From NCBI GenBank assembly GCA_013335535.1, contig JAAXVL010000006.1, positions 124,001 to 188,000 of the forward strand: a stretch of DNA of 64,000 nucleotides. The letters run 5' to 3'. How positions within the stretch are numbered: position 1 is the stretch's first letter; the number at the start of each line of letters is the position of its first letter. Shown here one piece after another: positions 9,615 to 18,053 of the stretch. The position numbers and the translations under genes were made by a program. A model generated the notes under the pieces. It was given only the letters and a program-made list of their open reading frames with translations, did no database searches and was not told where the DNA came from. Source of the stretch: Azonexaceae bacterium (lineage in GTDB: Bacteria; Pseudomonadota; Gammaproteobacteria; Burkholderiales; Rhodocyclaceae).

Positions 9615-12194
9615 CTATTCACCCCGACTCGCCGCACTATAACTGGCCAAATTTTCCCTCTCGTAGAGAATATTCGTCTCGCTATTGCCGTTTGAAACCG
9701 AACTAATCGATGAAACCGATTCCATGCGATGGACCTGCCACGCCTCAGCAGACAAACGCAGATTCGATTTTACGAAACGGCGACCATCCACAATGCGACC
9801 GGCATGGCGCTTGATCCAGCGGCCCAGCTTGCGGGTGTTAATTTCTCCCCTTTCCCCGGCAATATCATGAAGAACCTCACCCAGTTCAACATGAGCGTCC
9901 CCCGAGCACAGACTGCGATTCCTGGCATCCCTTACCCTCGTTGGCATGGTATCGAATACGGACTCCCAGACCTCCAGCAAGCGCCCAAGTGTTTCCCGGT
10001 CAGGGTCCTCCGCCATTGACTGGAAGACTGACGCAGCAGGATCGGCATGCCCCAGCCAGAGCAAAGGTTGCCGGCAGATGTCCGACCACTCCCCGAAACT
10101 GGCCAACGACTGACAGGCGGTCTTTGGGCGCCCGGCAACAATCCACGCCAGAATGACCGTTAGGACTGCGCTAATGTACTCACCACGAGCCTTCCGGATG
10201 TCTTCGACAAGATTCGGCTGAGCGAACTCACGATCTGCCGGCATTTCGGATTTGGTATCCAGACTAACGGTAATTGCACGCCGACTCATGTCCTTTACTG
10301 GACCGACATTGTTGCCACTGGACAACAGCAAGGTACGCGTACTGACCATTCCCGTCTTGGATGCTCCAAGGATTCGACCGGTCATATACTCTGAGGTCAG
10401 TGCGGTACACAGACTGTTGTGGGCCAGCAGATCAATTGTCAGGTTATCGAACTGGATAACCGCAGGGGATTTCATCAACTCGGAATGCAGCAGCTTGCGA
10501 CATTCTTCGTCGTCACCCGGGAAGCTCATCGGGATACTCTTCTGCGGCGAGACGAACGTCGTAATAACGTCACAAAGAAAGGACTTTCCCGAACCAGACG
10601 TATTTGATCTGACATGGATCAACGGCGCGTGGCTTAGAGAACTGCGCACAACAGCGGTGAAGATTGCACACAATGCAGCGGAAAGATCCGAGCGTTCCGC
10701 AAAACAGAACTCCCGCAGGATATTTTCGAGCGACTTGAGCGCAATTTCCGCCTGTGCGCGACTCGGCCTTTCAGGGATATTGAAATCAGCGGGGTTGAAC
10801 ACACCGAACATGCAACTCAAGGGATCGTAACCAGCCTCCCTCATGAGACTGCCGTCACTGCGCAAGCAGGGCTGGCGAGCCAATCCCTTAACCACCGGCA
10901 GGTGCGAATAACTCAAAGAACCTAGCAGCACTTCGGCATGATGCATCGGAGGATCTGCCGGCACCCAATCCTGGGCCTGGCGATCAAAACGCTCCCAAAT
11001 CGCACGTTCGGCAAGGGCAAGAATCAACGGAGCTCTAGACATGGGTTGGATGCGTGCTTCTGCCGTTTCCGGATCTTTCACAACCGTAACAATGCCCCCA
11101 GCGCGTTGATAATATTGCCCGCTCTCAGCCAGGACGACCTCGGCTGCATCAATAATCTCGCTCAGCTTTCCGCCTGAGATACGAATAGTCGGCAACATAC
11201 GCATCGATTGAGGTTTAACTTGGATGGCAGACAGCAGATCGGTAATGTGCCGATCAGTGCAGTGCCCATGCAGGCACTTGAATCCACCGATTTCGCTTTG
11301 CTCGCTTGGCTCAAAATAGGCAGCCCCGCTATCGATTCCGTCGGTATGCTCGGCCACCCAAGGACACGTGATGTCATGTTTGCCCTCACCAAGGTTAGCC
11401 CTGTAACGACCTTGCGCCTGCAGAGCGGCAATTACCGGATTTTCGGTTGGTGCAAGCGTCAAGGTTGACGTACTGGACGGCGGAACCCCAAGCGTTTTTT
11501 TATGCGATTGGCGTTTCGCTTCCTGCACAGGTTTGAGCGTGAGCTGAAAACCCTCAACGAGTTGCTCAACTGAATATCGGTTATCAGGTGCCCAACAAGC
11601 CAACCGACAACGAAAAGCTGGAGAGCGTTTGCCATTGCTGGCAACCGGCAAGCGTGCCATGCGCGTCTGCGGACCATTGGCTCCGGGATCGCAGAGGCCT
11701 GCAATGATAATTGCCTGCATGAGGTTTTCAGCCAGGGCGCCATCGGTAATCGGATGTTCGAAAATGTATCCCGCCTGAAAATTGCCTGGCGAGGTTTCGA
11801 TCAGCCAGGAAGGCGCCAAGCTCAGGCGATCAATTGCCACCTTGCTGCCAACATCGTCCAGCATGAGCGCATGCAGGGAATGAAAAGCCGATTTTTTCCG
11901 GCGAACCTGGCCGTCGACACCCGTGTGAAAGTCAGCCAAGCTAAAATAGTTATTGCTGTTTTCCGTCGCTTTCGGCAACGGATCCGATGCCCCCTGCCAG
12001 GCAGATCCGTGCCATGCCCGGCCGGGAACATTGGCGGGGTTGCCCTCAAAACTGACGACAACCGGGCAGGCATCGACCAACTCACGGCCAAACACTTGGG
12101 ACATGAACTCACTGTTACTGAGCGACTCGTCATCGGACGACGAATCCACTCCCGAAAGCTTCTGAAAAACATTTTGATCCGAGAAATTCAACAC
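9615..12194 (-). CDS. RepB-type primase / SF3-like helicase of a mobile element
   Basis: This 859-residue replication protein is of the kind carried by integrative elements and plasmids. The primase-like domain lies around residues 100-200 (HALMLDDVGSK, PSWLIETSPGNFQAGYIF). A zinc-binding pattern follows (C277, H283, C307, H309, C312, H316), then an ATPase domain with Walker A SGSGKS ending at residue 538. Start GTG 12194 has AGGAG about six bases upstream. The domain assignment is from motif recognition. The gene is intact although its surroundings are decayed, and no integrase, relaxase or partition gene is present. Confidence 0.7.
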   Translation of the reverse strand: MLNFSDQNVFQKLSGVDSSSDDESLSNSEFMSQVFGRELVDACPVVVSFEGNPANVPGRAWHGSAWQGASDPLPKATENSNNYFSLADFHTGVDGQVRRKKSAFHSLHALMLDDVGSKVAIDRLSLAPSWLIETSPGNFQAGYIFEHPITDGALAENLMQAIIIAGLCDPGANGPQTRMARLPVASNGKRSPAFRCRLACWAPDNRYSVEQLVEGFQLTLKPVQEAKRQSHKKTLGVPPSSTSTLTLAPTENPVIAALQAQGRYRANLGEGKHDITCPWVAEHTDGIDSGAAYFEPSEQSEIGGFKCLHGHCTDRHITDLLSAIQVKPQSMRMLPTIRISGGKLSEIIDAAEVVLAESGQYYQRAGGIVTVVKDPETAEARIQPMSRAPLILALAERAIWERFDRQAQDWVPADPPMHHAEVLLGSLSYSHLPVVKGLARQPCLRSDGSLMREAGYDPLSCMFGVFNPADFNIPERPSRAQAEIALKSLENILREFCFAERSDLSAALCAIFTAVVRSSLSHAPLIHVRSNTSGSGKSFLCDVITTFVSPQKSIPMSFPGDDEECRKLLHSELMKSPAVIQFDNLTIDLLAHNSLCTALTSEYMTGRILGASKTGMVSTRTLLLSSGNNVGPVKDMSRRAITVSLDTKSEMPADREFAQPNLVEDIRKARGEYISAVLTVILAWIVAGRPKTACQSLASFGEWSDICRQPLLWLGHADPAASVFQSMAEDPDRETLGRLLEVWESVFDTMPTRVRDARNRSLCSGDAHVELGEVLHDIAGERGEINTRKLGRWIKRHAGRIVDGRRFVKSNLRLSAEAWQVHRMESVSSISSVSNGNSETNILYERENLASYSAASRGE

Positions 12195-12311
12195 GAAGGG
12201 CTCCTAGAAAGAAATGAGCCCGCAGTAAACTCTCACGGCCAATACTGATACATTAGGATTCAAACAAATTTTCGAACGCGAAGCTCGTCACCCTAAACTA
12301 TCCATCAAAAT

Positions 12312-13190
12312 CTAGTCACACGAGACTTTGATCCTGTCCATCAGCGAAGTTTTTCTATTGAAACGATAGATTGCAATTTCCTCGGGCGATATGTCATCCT
12401 TCAGCATGCCAAAGGCCAAGCCCAACTCGGAAAGGCTTTTGTCGGACAATGAAAACCCTTCGGGCAATGAATCGGTTTCGGTGTTGGAATTTCTGGCGAT
12501 CCACTCATCGATTGCCGCAAAAAAATGTGACGCTTGCTTGTGACCTTCGATGCCCAACCAAGCTTTGTGAACTTTGTACCAATGTTCGCTCGGCGCGTTC
12601 ATCGATGTCTCTATACGATGCCTGACTGCCTTCGTAAAATCGGATAAATCCTTTGCCGCCTGCAGTATCGGTCCCCGGCGTAACATCAACATCTGAAACT
12701 CGTCACGGATACCGCGCAAATAGCCCTCGCCTTCGTTGGCGTGCGCATCCATATCCTCGATGATTTGCAACGGATCACAATCCAGCGCTCGCGCGGAGAG
12801 CCTGCTCGATGCATCGTGATGCAGGTCTAGGCTACGGATCAGTTTTTCCAGATACCATAGAATTTTCTTAGCCTCTACCTTTTGGGTGCGCAGATCTTTA
12901 ATCGCCGAGGGTCGATTTTCTAGGGATTTCGCGCTGCCAGAAGGCGCGAAATAATCTGCACACACAATCACCGTCTGAAAAAATTGGATGCGTTGCCAGT
13001 CGCTATCCGTAATCGCTTGCGCACTACCATTGCCAGTCAGCGCAGGAAGTTTAGCCTCTATCTCTCTCAAGAAGCCGCCACTCTTGGCTCCCATTAAATA
13101 GGTATTTATACGCTCCCAGAGATAGAAGTACTCTTCTCCACATGCCGTAAATGCTGCCTCGGCCCAGGCTGGCAGTTTTTTTGCAGACAT
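12312..13190 (-). CDS. Hypothetical protein upstream of the primase
   Basis: This 292-residue, mostly helical soluble protein has no domain I recognise. The ATG at 13190 (MSAKKLPAWAE) is preferred over a GTG at 13202 because the family-like start MSAKK follows a GAGTGG site. It is separated by 117 bases from the primase gene on the same strand and probably belongs to the same former mobile element. It has no membrane segment and no signal peptide. Confidence 0.55.
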   Translation of the reverse strand: MSAKKLPAWAEAAFTACGEEYFYLWERINTYLMGAKSGGFLREIEAKLPALTGNGSAQAITDSDWQRIQFFQTVIVCADYFAPSGSAKSLENRPSAIKDLRTQKVEAKKILWYLEKLIRSLDLHHDASSRLSARALDCDPLQIIEDMDAHANEGEGYLRGIRDEFQMLMLRRGPILQAAKDLSDFTKAVRHRIETSMNAPSEHWYKVHKAWLGIEGHKQASHFFAAIDEWIARNSNTETDSLPEGFSLSDKSLSELGLAFGMLKDDISPEEIAIYRFNRKTSLMDRIKVSCD

Positions 13191-13384
13191 TATTAATGCC
13201 ACTCACAATCTGACGTTGGTAAATGAGTGCCCCCTGCCCGTATAGCACGGACTGGGACGAAACAGTTGGTGATTGCAGGACGAAGTGACGGTGCTGGCGC
13301 CACGAATTTTCATAATAACATGTACCCCCATCCCGATCTTTCAGTGAGGCAGAACGTATTCAGCCGCCGCATACAGACTGTCGG

Positions 13385-13648
13385 ACAACGCCAATCGTCT
13401 CCGTTCGTGTCGTGGCAGAACGTGCGGATGTGTCTCGGCAAACACTGTACAACGTCGAGTAAGGAGAGCCCTCGGTGAGCCTGGGCACCTATTTGCGGGT
13501 AATGGCCGTATTGGGTTTGGAGAACGACATCGCTCTTGTGGCTGCTGATGACATCGTCGGACGTCGGCTGCAGGATGCTCAACAGGCAGTTCCACGACGT
13601 GCGCCCAGATCAAAACGCACGACGGAGCCCTCTGAGAATGAGGCATGA
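13385..13648 (+). pseudogene. hipB-like HTH antitoxin, decayed
   Basis: The plus strand reads VSVRVVAERADVSRQTLYNV, Glu, a TAA stop at 13460-13462, then GEPSVSLGTYLRVMAVLGLE and onward to TGA 13646-13648. This is the helix-turn-helix and carboxyl half of an XRE/HipB-type regulator. The stop replaces the Arg/Lys usual between VE and G. No in-frame start is visible upstream. The ATGA overlap with the next gene is still present, as in hipBA operons. Confidence 0.75.
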
Positions 13649-13823
13649 CTGCCAACAACAAAACCGCCTCAGTTTCTGCATCAATGCCAGAGTCCGTTTG
13701 GGGTATAGCTTGACGACATCTCAGCTGGCCCTCTTCTGCCTAAGGGCCGCTTACACCGAACAGGTCCCAATGCCGTTCGTTTTGAATACGATCAGGCATG
13801 GCTAAAGCACCCGCTAGCCCTGC
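13645..13823 (+). pseudogene. hipA-like toxin kinase, 5' fragment
   Basis: ATG 13645 overlaps the hipB-like stop. The first frame gives MTANNKTASVSASMPESVW before a stop. A shifted frame then reads LDDISAGPLLPKGRLHRTGP and VRFEYDQAWLKHP, the amino subdomain of HipA-family Ser/Thr kinases. The catalytic kinase domain is missing because the sequence runs straight into the end of glmS. It cannot be active. Confidence 0.75.
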
Positions 13824-15647
13824 CTACTCAACCGTCACCGACTTAGCCAGATTACGTGGCTTGTCCACATCCGTCCCCTTGACCAGTGCCACGTGGTACG
13901 ACAGCAGTTGCAGCGGAATGACGTGGAGGATCGGCGACAGTTCGCCGTAATGTTCCGGCAGACGCAGGATGTGCACGCCTTCCGATTCCGGGATTTCCGA
14001 GTCGGCATCGGCGAAGACGTAAAGTTCGCCGCCGCGCGCCTGGACTTCCTTGAGATTCGATTTCAGCTTGTCGAGCAACTGGTCGTTCGGTGCCACGGAA
14101 ATGACCGGCATGTTGGCATCGACCAGCGCCAGCGGGCCGTGCTTGAGCTCGCCAGCCGGATAGGCTTCGGCGTGGATGTAGGAAATTTCCTTGAGCTTGA
14201 GCGCGCCTTCGAGCGCAATCGGATAGTGACGACCGCGTCCGAGGAAAAGCGCGTGGTGCTTGTCGGCAAAGCGCTGGGCCCAGGCCTTGATCTCGTCTTC
14301 GAGCTCGAGCACCTTGTTGACCGCAACCGGCAGGTGGCGCAACTGATGAATGTAGGTGGCTTCCTGTTCCTCGCTCAGACGTCCCTTGACCTTGGCGGCG
14401 ACCAGCGTGAGCAGGAAAAGCGCTGCAAGCTGGGTGGTGAAAGCCTTGGTCGAGGCGACACCGATTTCCGGACCAGCGCGGGTGATGAAGCGCAGCGCGC
14501 ATTCACGAACGATGGCCGATTCCGGCACATTGCAGATGGCCAGCGTCTTGGTCTGGCCGAGCGACTTGGCATGGCGCAGGGCAGCCAGCGTGTCGGCCGT
14601 TTCACCAGACTGCGAAATGGCGACGATAAGCTGCCGCGGGTTGGGCACCGAGACGCGATAGCGGTATTCGCTGGCGATTTCGACGTTGCACGGCACGCCG
14701 GCGATGGCTTCGAGCCAGTAGCGGGCGGTAAAGCCGGAATGGCTGCTGGTGCCGCAGGCGAGAATCAGGATGGAATCGACGTCGGCCAGCAGGTTACCGG
14801 CTTCGGCCCCGAAGATGCCAGGCTGGATGCTCTTGCTGCCACCAACGATTTCCAGGGTATTGGCCAGCGCTTCGGGTTGCTCGAAGATTTCCTTCTGCAT
14901 GTAGTGCTGATAGTTGCCGAGCTCGACCGCTGCTGCGGAAAGCTGGGAAACATGCACCGGACGTTCGACCGGGGTGCCATCGAGACGGGTGATCCGAACA
15001 TTGTCTGCGGTCAACTCGGCGATATCGCCGTTTTCCAGATAGACCATGTTGCGCGTGACTTGCAGCAGGGCCGAGGCATCCGAAGCGGCGTAGTTGCCGG
15101 TGTCGGAAACGCCGAGCAGCAGGGGCGAGCCTTCACGGGCGACGATGACCTTGCCGGGCTGGGTATGATCGATGACGGCGATGGCGTAGGCGCCAACCAG
15201 ACGCTGACAGGCGATCTGTACCGCCTTGAAGAGGTCTGGCTCAGTTTTCAGCGTAGCCTGAATCAGGTGGGCGATGCTTTCGGTGTCGGTATCCGAGGTG
15301 AAGACGTAGCCTTGGGCGCTCAGTTCAGTGCGCAGCGACTCGTAGTTTTCGATGATGCCGTTGTGGACAACGGCGATGGTGCCGGAGACATGCGGGTGGG
15401 CATTGCGTTCGCACGGCACGCCGTGGGTGGCCCAACGGGTGTGGGCGATGCCGGTGACGGATTGGGTGCTGGCCGAGGCGGTTTCGAGTTCGGCAACGCG
15501 CCCGACCGAGCGGACGCGCTCGATGGCGTTACCGGCAATCACAGCCAGTCCGGCCGAGTCATAGCCGCGGTATTCGAGCTTCTTCAGGCCTTCGACGAGG
15601 ACGGGAACGATGTTCTTGCCGGCTGCTGCCGCAACGATGCCACACAT
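13824..15647 (-). CDS. glmS: Glutamine-fructose-6-phosphate aminotransferase
   Basis: This 607-residue enzyme makes glucosamine-6-phosphate for peptidoglycan, LPS and exopolysaccharide. It has the amino-terminal glutaminase with nucleophile Cys2 (MCGIVAA), the [15 protein letters not shown] linker, two SIS isomerase domains ([17 protein letters not shown]) and the carboxyl end [13 protein letters not shown]. Length is complete. Directly downstream of its stop begin mobile-element remnants; the 3' end of glmS is the classical Tn7 target. It follows the exopolysaccharide genes on the same strand after a 271-base gap. Confidence 0.97.
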   Translation of the reverse strand: MCGIVAAAAGKNIVPVLVEGLKKLEYRGYDSAGLAVIAGNAIERVRSVGRVAELETASASTQSVTGIAHTRWATHGVPCERNAHPHVSGTIAVVHNGIIENYESLRTELSAQGYVFTSDTDTESIAHLIQATLKTEPDLFKAVQIACQRLVGAYAIAVIDHTQPGKVIVAREGSPLLLGVSDTGNYAASDASALLQVTRNMVYLENGDIAELTADNVRITRLDGTPVERPVHVSQLSAAAVELGNYQHYMQKEIFEQPEALANTLEIVGGSKSIQPGIFGAEAGNLLADVDSILILACGTSSHSGFTARYWLEAIAGVPCNVEIASEYRYRVSVPNPRQLIVAISQSGETADTLAALRHAKSLGQTKTLAICNVPESAIVRECALRFITRAGPEIGVASTKAFTTQLAALFLLTLVAAKVKGRLSEEQEATYIHQLRHLPVAVNKVLELEDEIKAWAQRFADKHHALFLGRGRHYPIALEGALKLKEISYIHAEAYPAGELKHGPLALVDANMPVISVAPNDQLLDKLKSNLKEVQARGGELYVFADADSEIPESEGVHILRLPEHYGELSPILHVIPLQLLSYHVALVKGTDVDKPRNLAKSVTVE

Positions 15648-15876
15648 AAGCTAACCCTTAAAATTCAATACAAACAAAACGATAGGAAATTTATCCGCGC
15701 CACAGTGGAACGCTCCGGCCATAATTAGCCAGCGTCGTAGCAAGCCAGTACAAGCGCCAGACCAAAACCCGGGTAACTTCTGGCAGTCATCTGCCTGACT
15801 TTCTGCTTGGCGAAGAAATTGCCCGAGCCATCGTTGATGAGCCGGACTGGATGATCCGAACTGCAGACTCGAGCAA

Positions 15877-15917
15877 TGCCACGGTCAACCGGGAAATTCG
15901 CCCAAAAATGAAATGTG
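15877..15917 (+). repeat. Dispersed repeat, copy B (glmS-ugd gap)
   Basis: Reads TGCCACGGTCAACCGGGAAA then TTCGCCCAAAAATGAAATGT. It abuts the 3' end of ugd (stop at 15919). A spurious reading frame on the minus strand (FHFWANFPVDRG) is the translation of this element and should not be annotated as a gene. Confidence 0.85.
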
Positions 15918-15918
15918 C

Positions 15919-17085
15919 TCAATCCTTACCGAACAAATCCCGCGTATAGACCTTATTGACTACATCGCTGATATCGTCCGTCACGCGGTTCGCCACGATC
16001 ACATCGGCGACACGCTTGAATTCGGCCAGATCATTCACCACGCGTGAATGGAAAAACTCAGGCTGCGTCACCACAGGCTCGTAAACAATCACCTCAATGC
16101 CCTTGGCCTTGATGCGCTTCATGATTCCCTGGATGCTCGAAGCGCGGAAATTATCGGACCCCGCCTTCATGATCAGCCGATATACGCCCACCACCTTCGG
16201 CTTCATGCGCAGGATGCTATCCGCCACGAAATCCTTGCGGGTCGTGTTCGACTCGACAATCGCATGAATCAGGTTCTGCGGCACATCGCTGTAATTGGCC
16301 AGTAACTGCTTTGTATCCTTGGGCAGGCAATAACCGCCGTAGCCGAATGAAGGATTGTTGTAATGTCCGCCGATCCGTGGGTCCAGACTCACCCCATCGA
16401 TAATCTGCCGCGTATCCAGGCCGTGCGACTCCGCATAGGTATCCAGCTCATTAAAATACGCCACGCGCATCGCCAGATAGGTATTGGCAAACAACTTGAT
16501 CGCTTCGGCCTCAGTCGAGTTCGTCAACAAAACCTGCGCATCCTTGCTGACCGCACCTTCCTTCAACAAATCAGCAAACACCTGCGCCCGCTCTGAGCGC
16601 TCGCCCACAATAATCCGTGACGGATGCAAGTTGTCGTACAACGCCCGCCCCTCGCGCAAAAACTCCGGCGAAAAAATCACATTGTCGCAACCTAGTTCGG
16701 CCCGCAGTTTCTCGGTATAACCCACCGGCACCGTCGACTTGATCACCATCGTCGCAGTCGGGTTGATCGCCATTACATCCTTCACCACCGCCTCCACCGA
16801 GCGTGTGTTGAAGTAATTGGTCTCAACATCGTAATCGGTGGGTGTCGCGATGATCACGAAATCAGCCCCGGCATATGCCTCAGCCTTATCCAAGGTAGCG
16901 CGGAAATTCAGCGGCTTGTTCTGGAGAAAATCCTCAATCTCGTCATCGACAATCGGTGAGTGCTTCCGCTGCAGCATTGCCACCTTTTCCGGCACGATAT
17001 CCAGCGCAACCACCTCATGGTGCTGCGCCAGCAACATGGCATTTGACAAACCAACATAGCCGGTCCCGGCAATGGCAATTTTCAT
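15919..17085 (-). CDS. ugd: UDP-glucose 6-dehydrogenase
   Basis: This 388-residue protein closely resembles enterobacterial Ugd over its full length. It has the NAD motif GTGYVGL at residues 7-13, STVPVG, EFLREG, the catalytic Cys in [10 protein letters not shown] and the end VYTRDLFG. It oxidises UDP-glucose to UDP-glucuronate with two NAD+. In this cluster it implies an acidic, uronic-acid-containing polymer, consistent with the lyase at 18054-20324. It lies 15 bases downstream of the Alg13-like gene. Confidence 0.96.
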   Translation of the reverse strand: MKIAIAGTGYVGLSNAMLLAQHHEVVALDIVPEKVAMLQRKHSPIVDDEIEDFLQNKPLNFRATLDKAEAYAGADFVIIATPTDYDVETNYFNTRSVEAVVKDVMAINPTATMVIKSTVPVGYTEKLRAELGCDNVIFSPEFLREGRALYDNLHPSRIIVGERSERAQVFADLLKEGAVSKDAQVLLTNSTEAEAIKLFANTYLAMRVAYFNELDTYAESHGLDTRQIIDGVSLDPRIGGHYNNPSFGYGGYCLPKDTKQLLANYSDVPQNLIHAIVESNTTRKDFVADSILRMKPKVVGVYRLIMKAGSDNFRASSIQGIMKRIKAKGIEVIVYEPVVTQPEFFHSRVVNDLAEFKRVADVIVANRVTDDISDVVNKVYTRDLFGKD

Positions 17086-17100
17086 GACTAACCTTTTTAC

Positions 17101-17577
17101 TTACGAATGAATGAAATTCTTCAAATTGCTGATCAATTCCGGCGAGGCGAACTCTGATATACCCTCGCCGACCTTGATATTCGCCCGATCATCCAGATGC
17201 CGGGAAATATCCTCCGCCTCCCAAGCCACCGTGACGCCTGGTTTACCGCCCAACCATTTGGCAGTAGCCATCTGATGATCATTTCGATGCTCACCAAGCC
17301 CGGCCTTTCTCGGCATGATCAAAATCGGCTTCCGGTACTTCAGCGCCGTGAGAATCGAGCCCATCCCCGCATGTGAAACAATCAAGTCAGCTTCACGAAA
17401 AAGCGCATTTGCCTGATCCGGCGGCACGAAGTCTCTCGATTCCATATGAGCAGGCTTGAAATCAGCTGGGCCAATCTGAGCAAACGCCCGCTCTCCAGGA
17501 TTGCAGCCAACCCATGCATCAACGGCTTTTACCAAACGGTCGAATGCCAGTTGGGTCCCCACCGTAACCAGAATCAC
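17101..17577 (-). CDS. Alg13/PssE-like glycosyltransferase catalytic subunit
   Basis: This 158-residue GT28 carboxyl-type domain starts at GTG 17577, which overlaps the stop of the upstream gene (GTGA). The first residues ILVTVGTQLAFDRL and the donor-binding segment SHAGMGSILTALKYRKPILI are typical of Alg13/PssE. It should form a two-subunit UDP-sugar transferase with the membrane-anchored partner at 17574-18020, acting at the cytoplasmic face of the membrane. A longer frame upstream of the GTG only reads through the partner gene. Confidence 0.85.
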   Translation of the reverse strand: MILVTVGTQLAFDRLVKAVDAWVGCNPGERAFAQIGPADFKPAHMESRDFVPPDQANALFREADLIVSHAGMGSILTALKYRKPILIMPRKAGLGEHRNDHQMATAKWLGGKPGVTVAWEAEDISRHLDDRANIKVGEGISEFASPELISNLKNFIHS

Positions 17578-18020
17578 AGCACAGCCCCCCAAAATGCCGG
17601 TCCATCGGCCTTCGATAGATGCTGCCATTGAGTCACCCAGGCGCTTGCCCAGCGGCGCGCCTGCTTGCCCGAATTCGACAACTCCTCAGAGTTCGCAATG
17701 CTGTCTATCCAAACCGTTCTTGCACCAAGGAAGCGGCCAAAGAAAATCGCTGCAAACCCTGGTGCCGCACCAGTCGTGACCACCACATCGGGGCGCACCT
17801 TGAGCATGACCCAAGCCACCTCGACAAACATCTTCAATAAGGCAAGCTTGTTCCACATATTGGCATCGGTCACTGCGTATAGCTTGCCGCCCACGTCCTT
17901 GGCATAAGCCGCATTTGTGCTCAGAAACTCAACGTCAGCCCCTTCAAAAGCCGGACGCAAGCGAAGCAATTGCACCCAATGTCCTCCACCTGATGCCACT
18001 GCCAAAATTTTCCGTTTCAT
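17574..18020 (-). CDS. Alg14/PssD-like glycosyltransferase membrane subunit
   Basis: This 148-residue protein opens KILAVASGGGHWVQLLRLRP, the Alg14/PssD glycine-rich signature. A hydrophobic stretch (FVEVAWVMLKV) and TTGAAPGF follow. It recruits the Alg13-like catalytic subunit to the membrane. The stop codon overlaps the partner start, so the subunits are coupled. In exopolysaccharide loci such pairs add a glucuronosyl or GlcNAc residue to a lipid-linked sugar; the donor here is not determined. Confidence 0.87.
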   Translation of the reverse strand: MKRKILAVASGGGHWVQLLRLRPAFEGADVEFLSTNAAYAKDVGGKLYAVTDANMWNKLALLKMFVEVAWVMLKVRPDVVVTTGAAPGFAAIFFGRFLGARTVWIDSIANSEELSNSGKQARRWASAWVTQWQHLSKADGPAFWGAVL

Positions 18021-18053
18021 TGAATCGTTTCACCCATTTATAAGCTGAAATAG

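Noticed and set aside
13893-15728. Long open frame of about 611 residues opposite glmS
   Set aside because: It is antisense to a complete, certain glmS; long shadow frames are expected in GC-rich genes.
15725-15922. 65-residue open frame on the minus strand containing FHFWANFPVDRG
   Set aside because: The similar peptide FWAKxPVDRG appears at several unrelated sites because the dispersed DNA repeat is being translated; there is no start signal and it overlaps the end of ugd.
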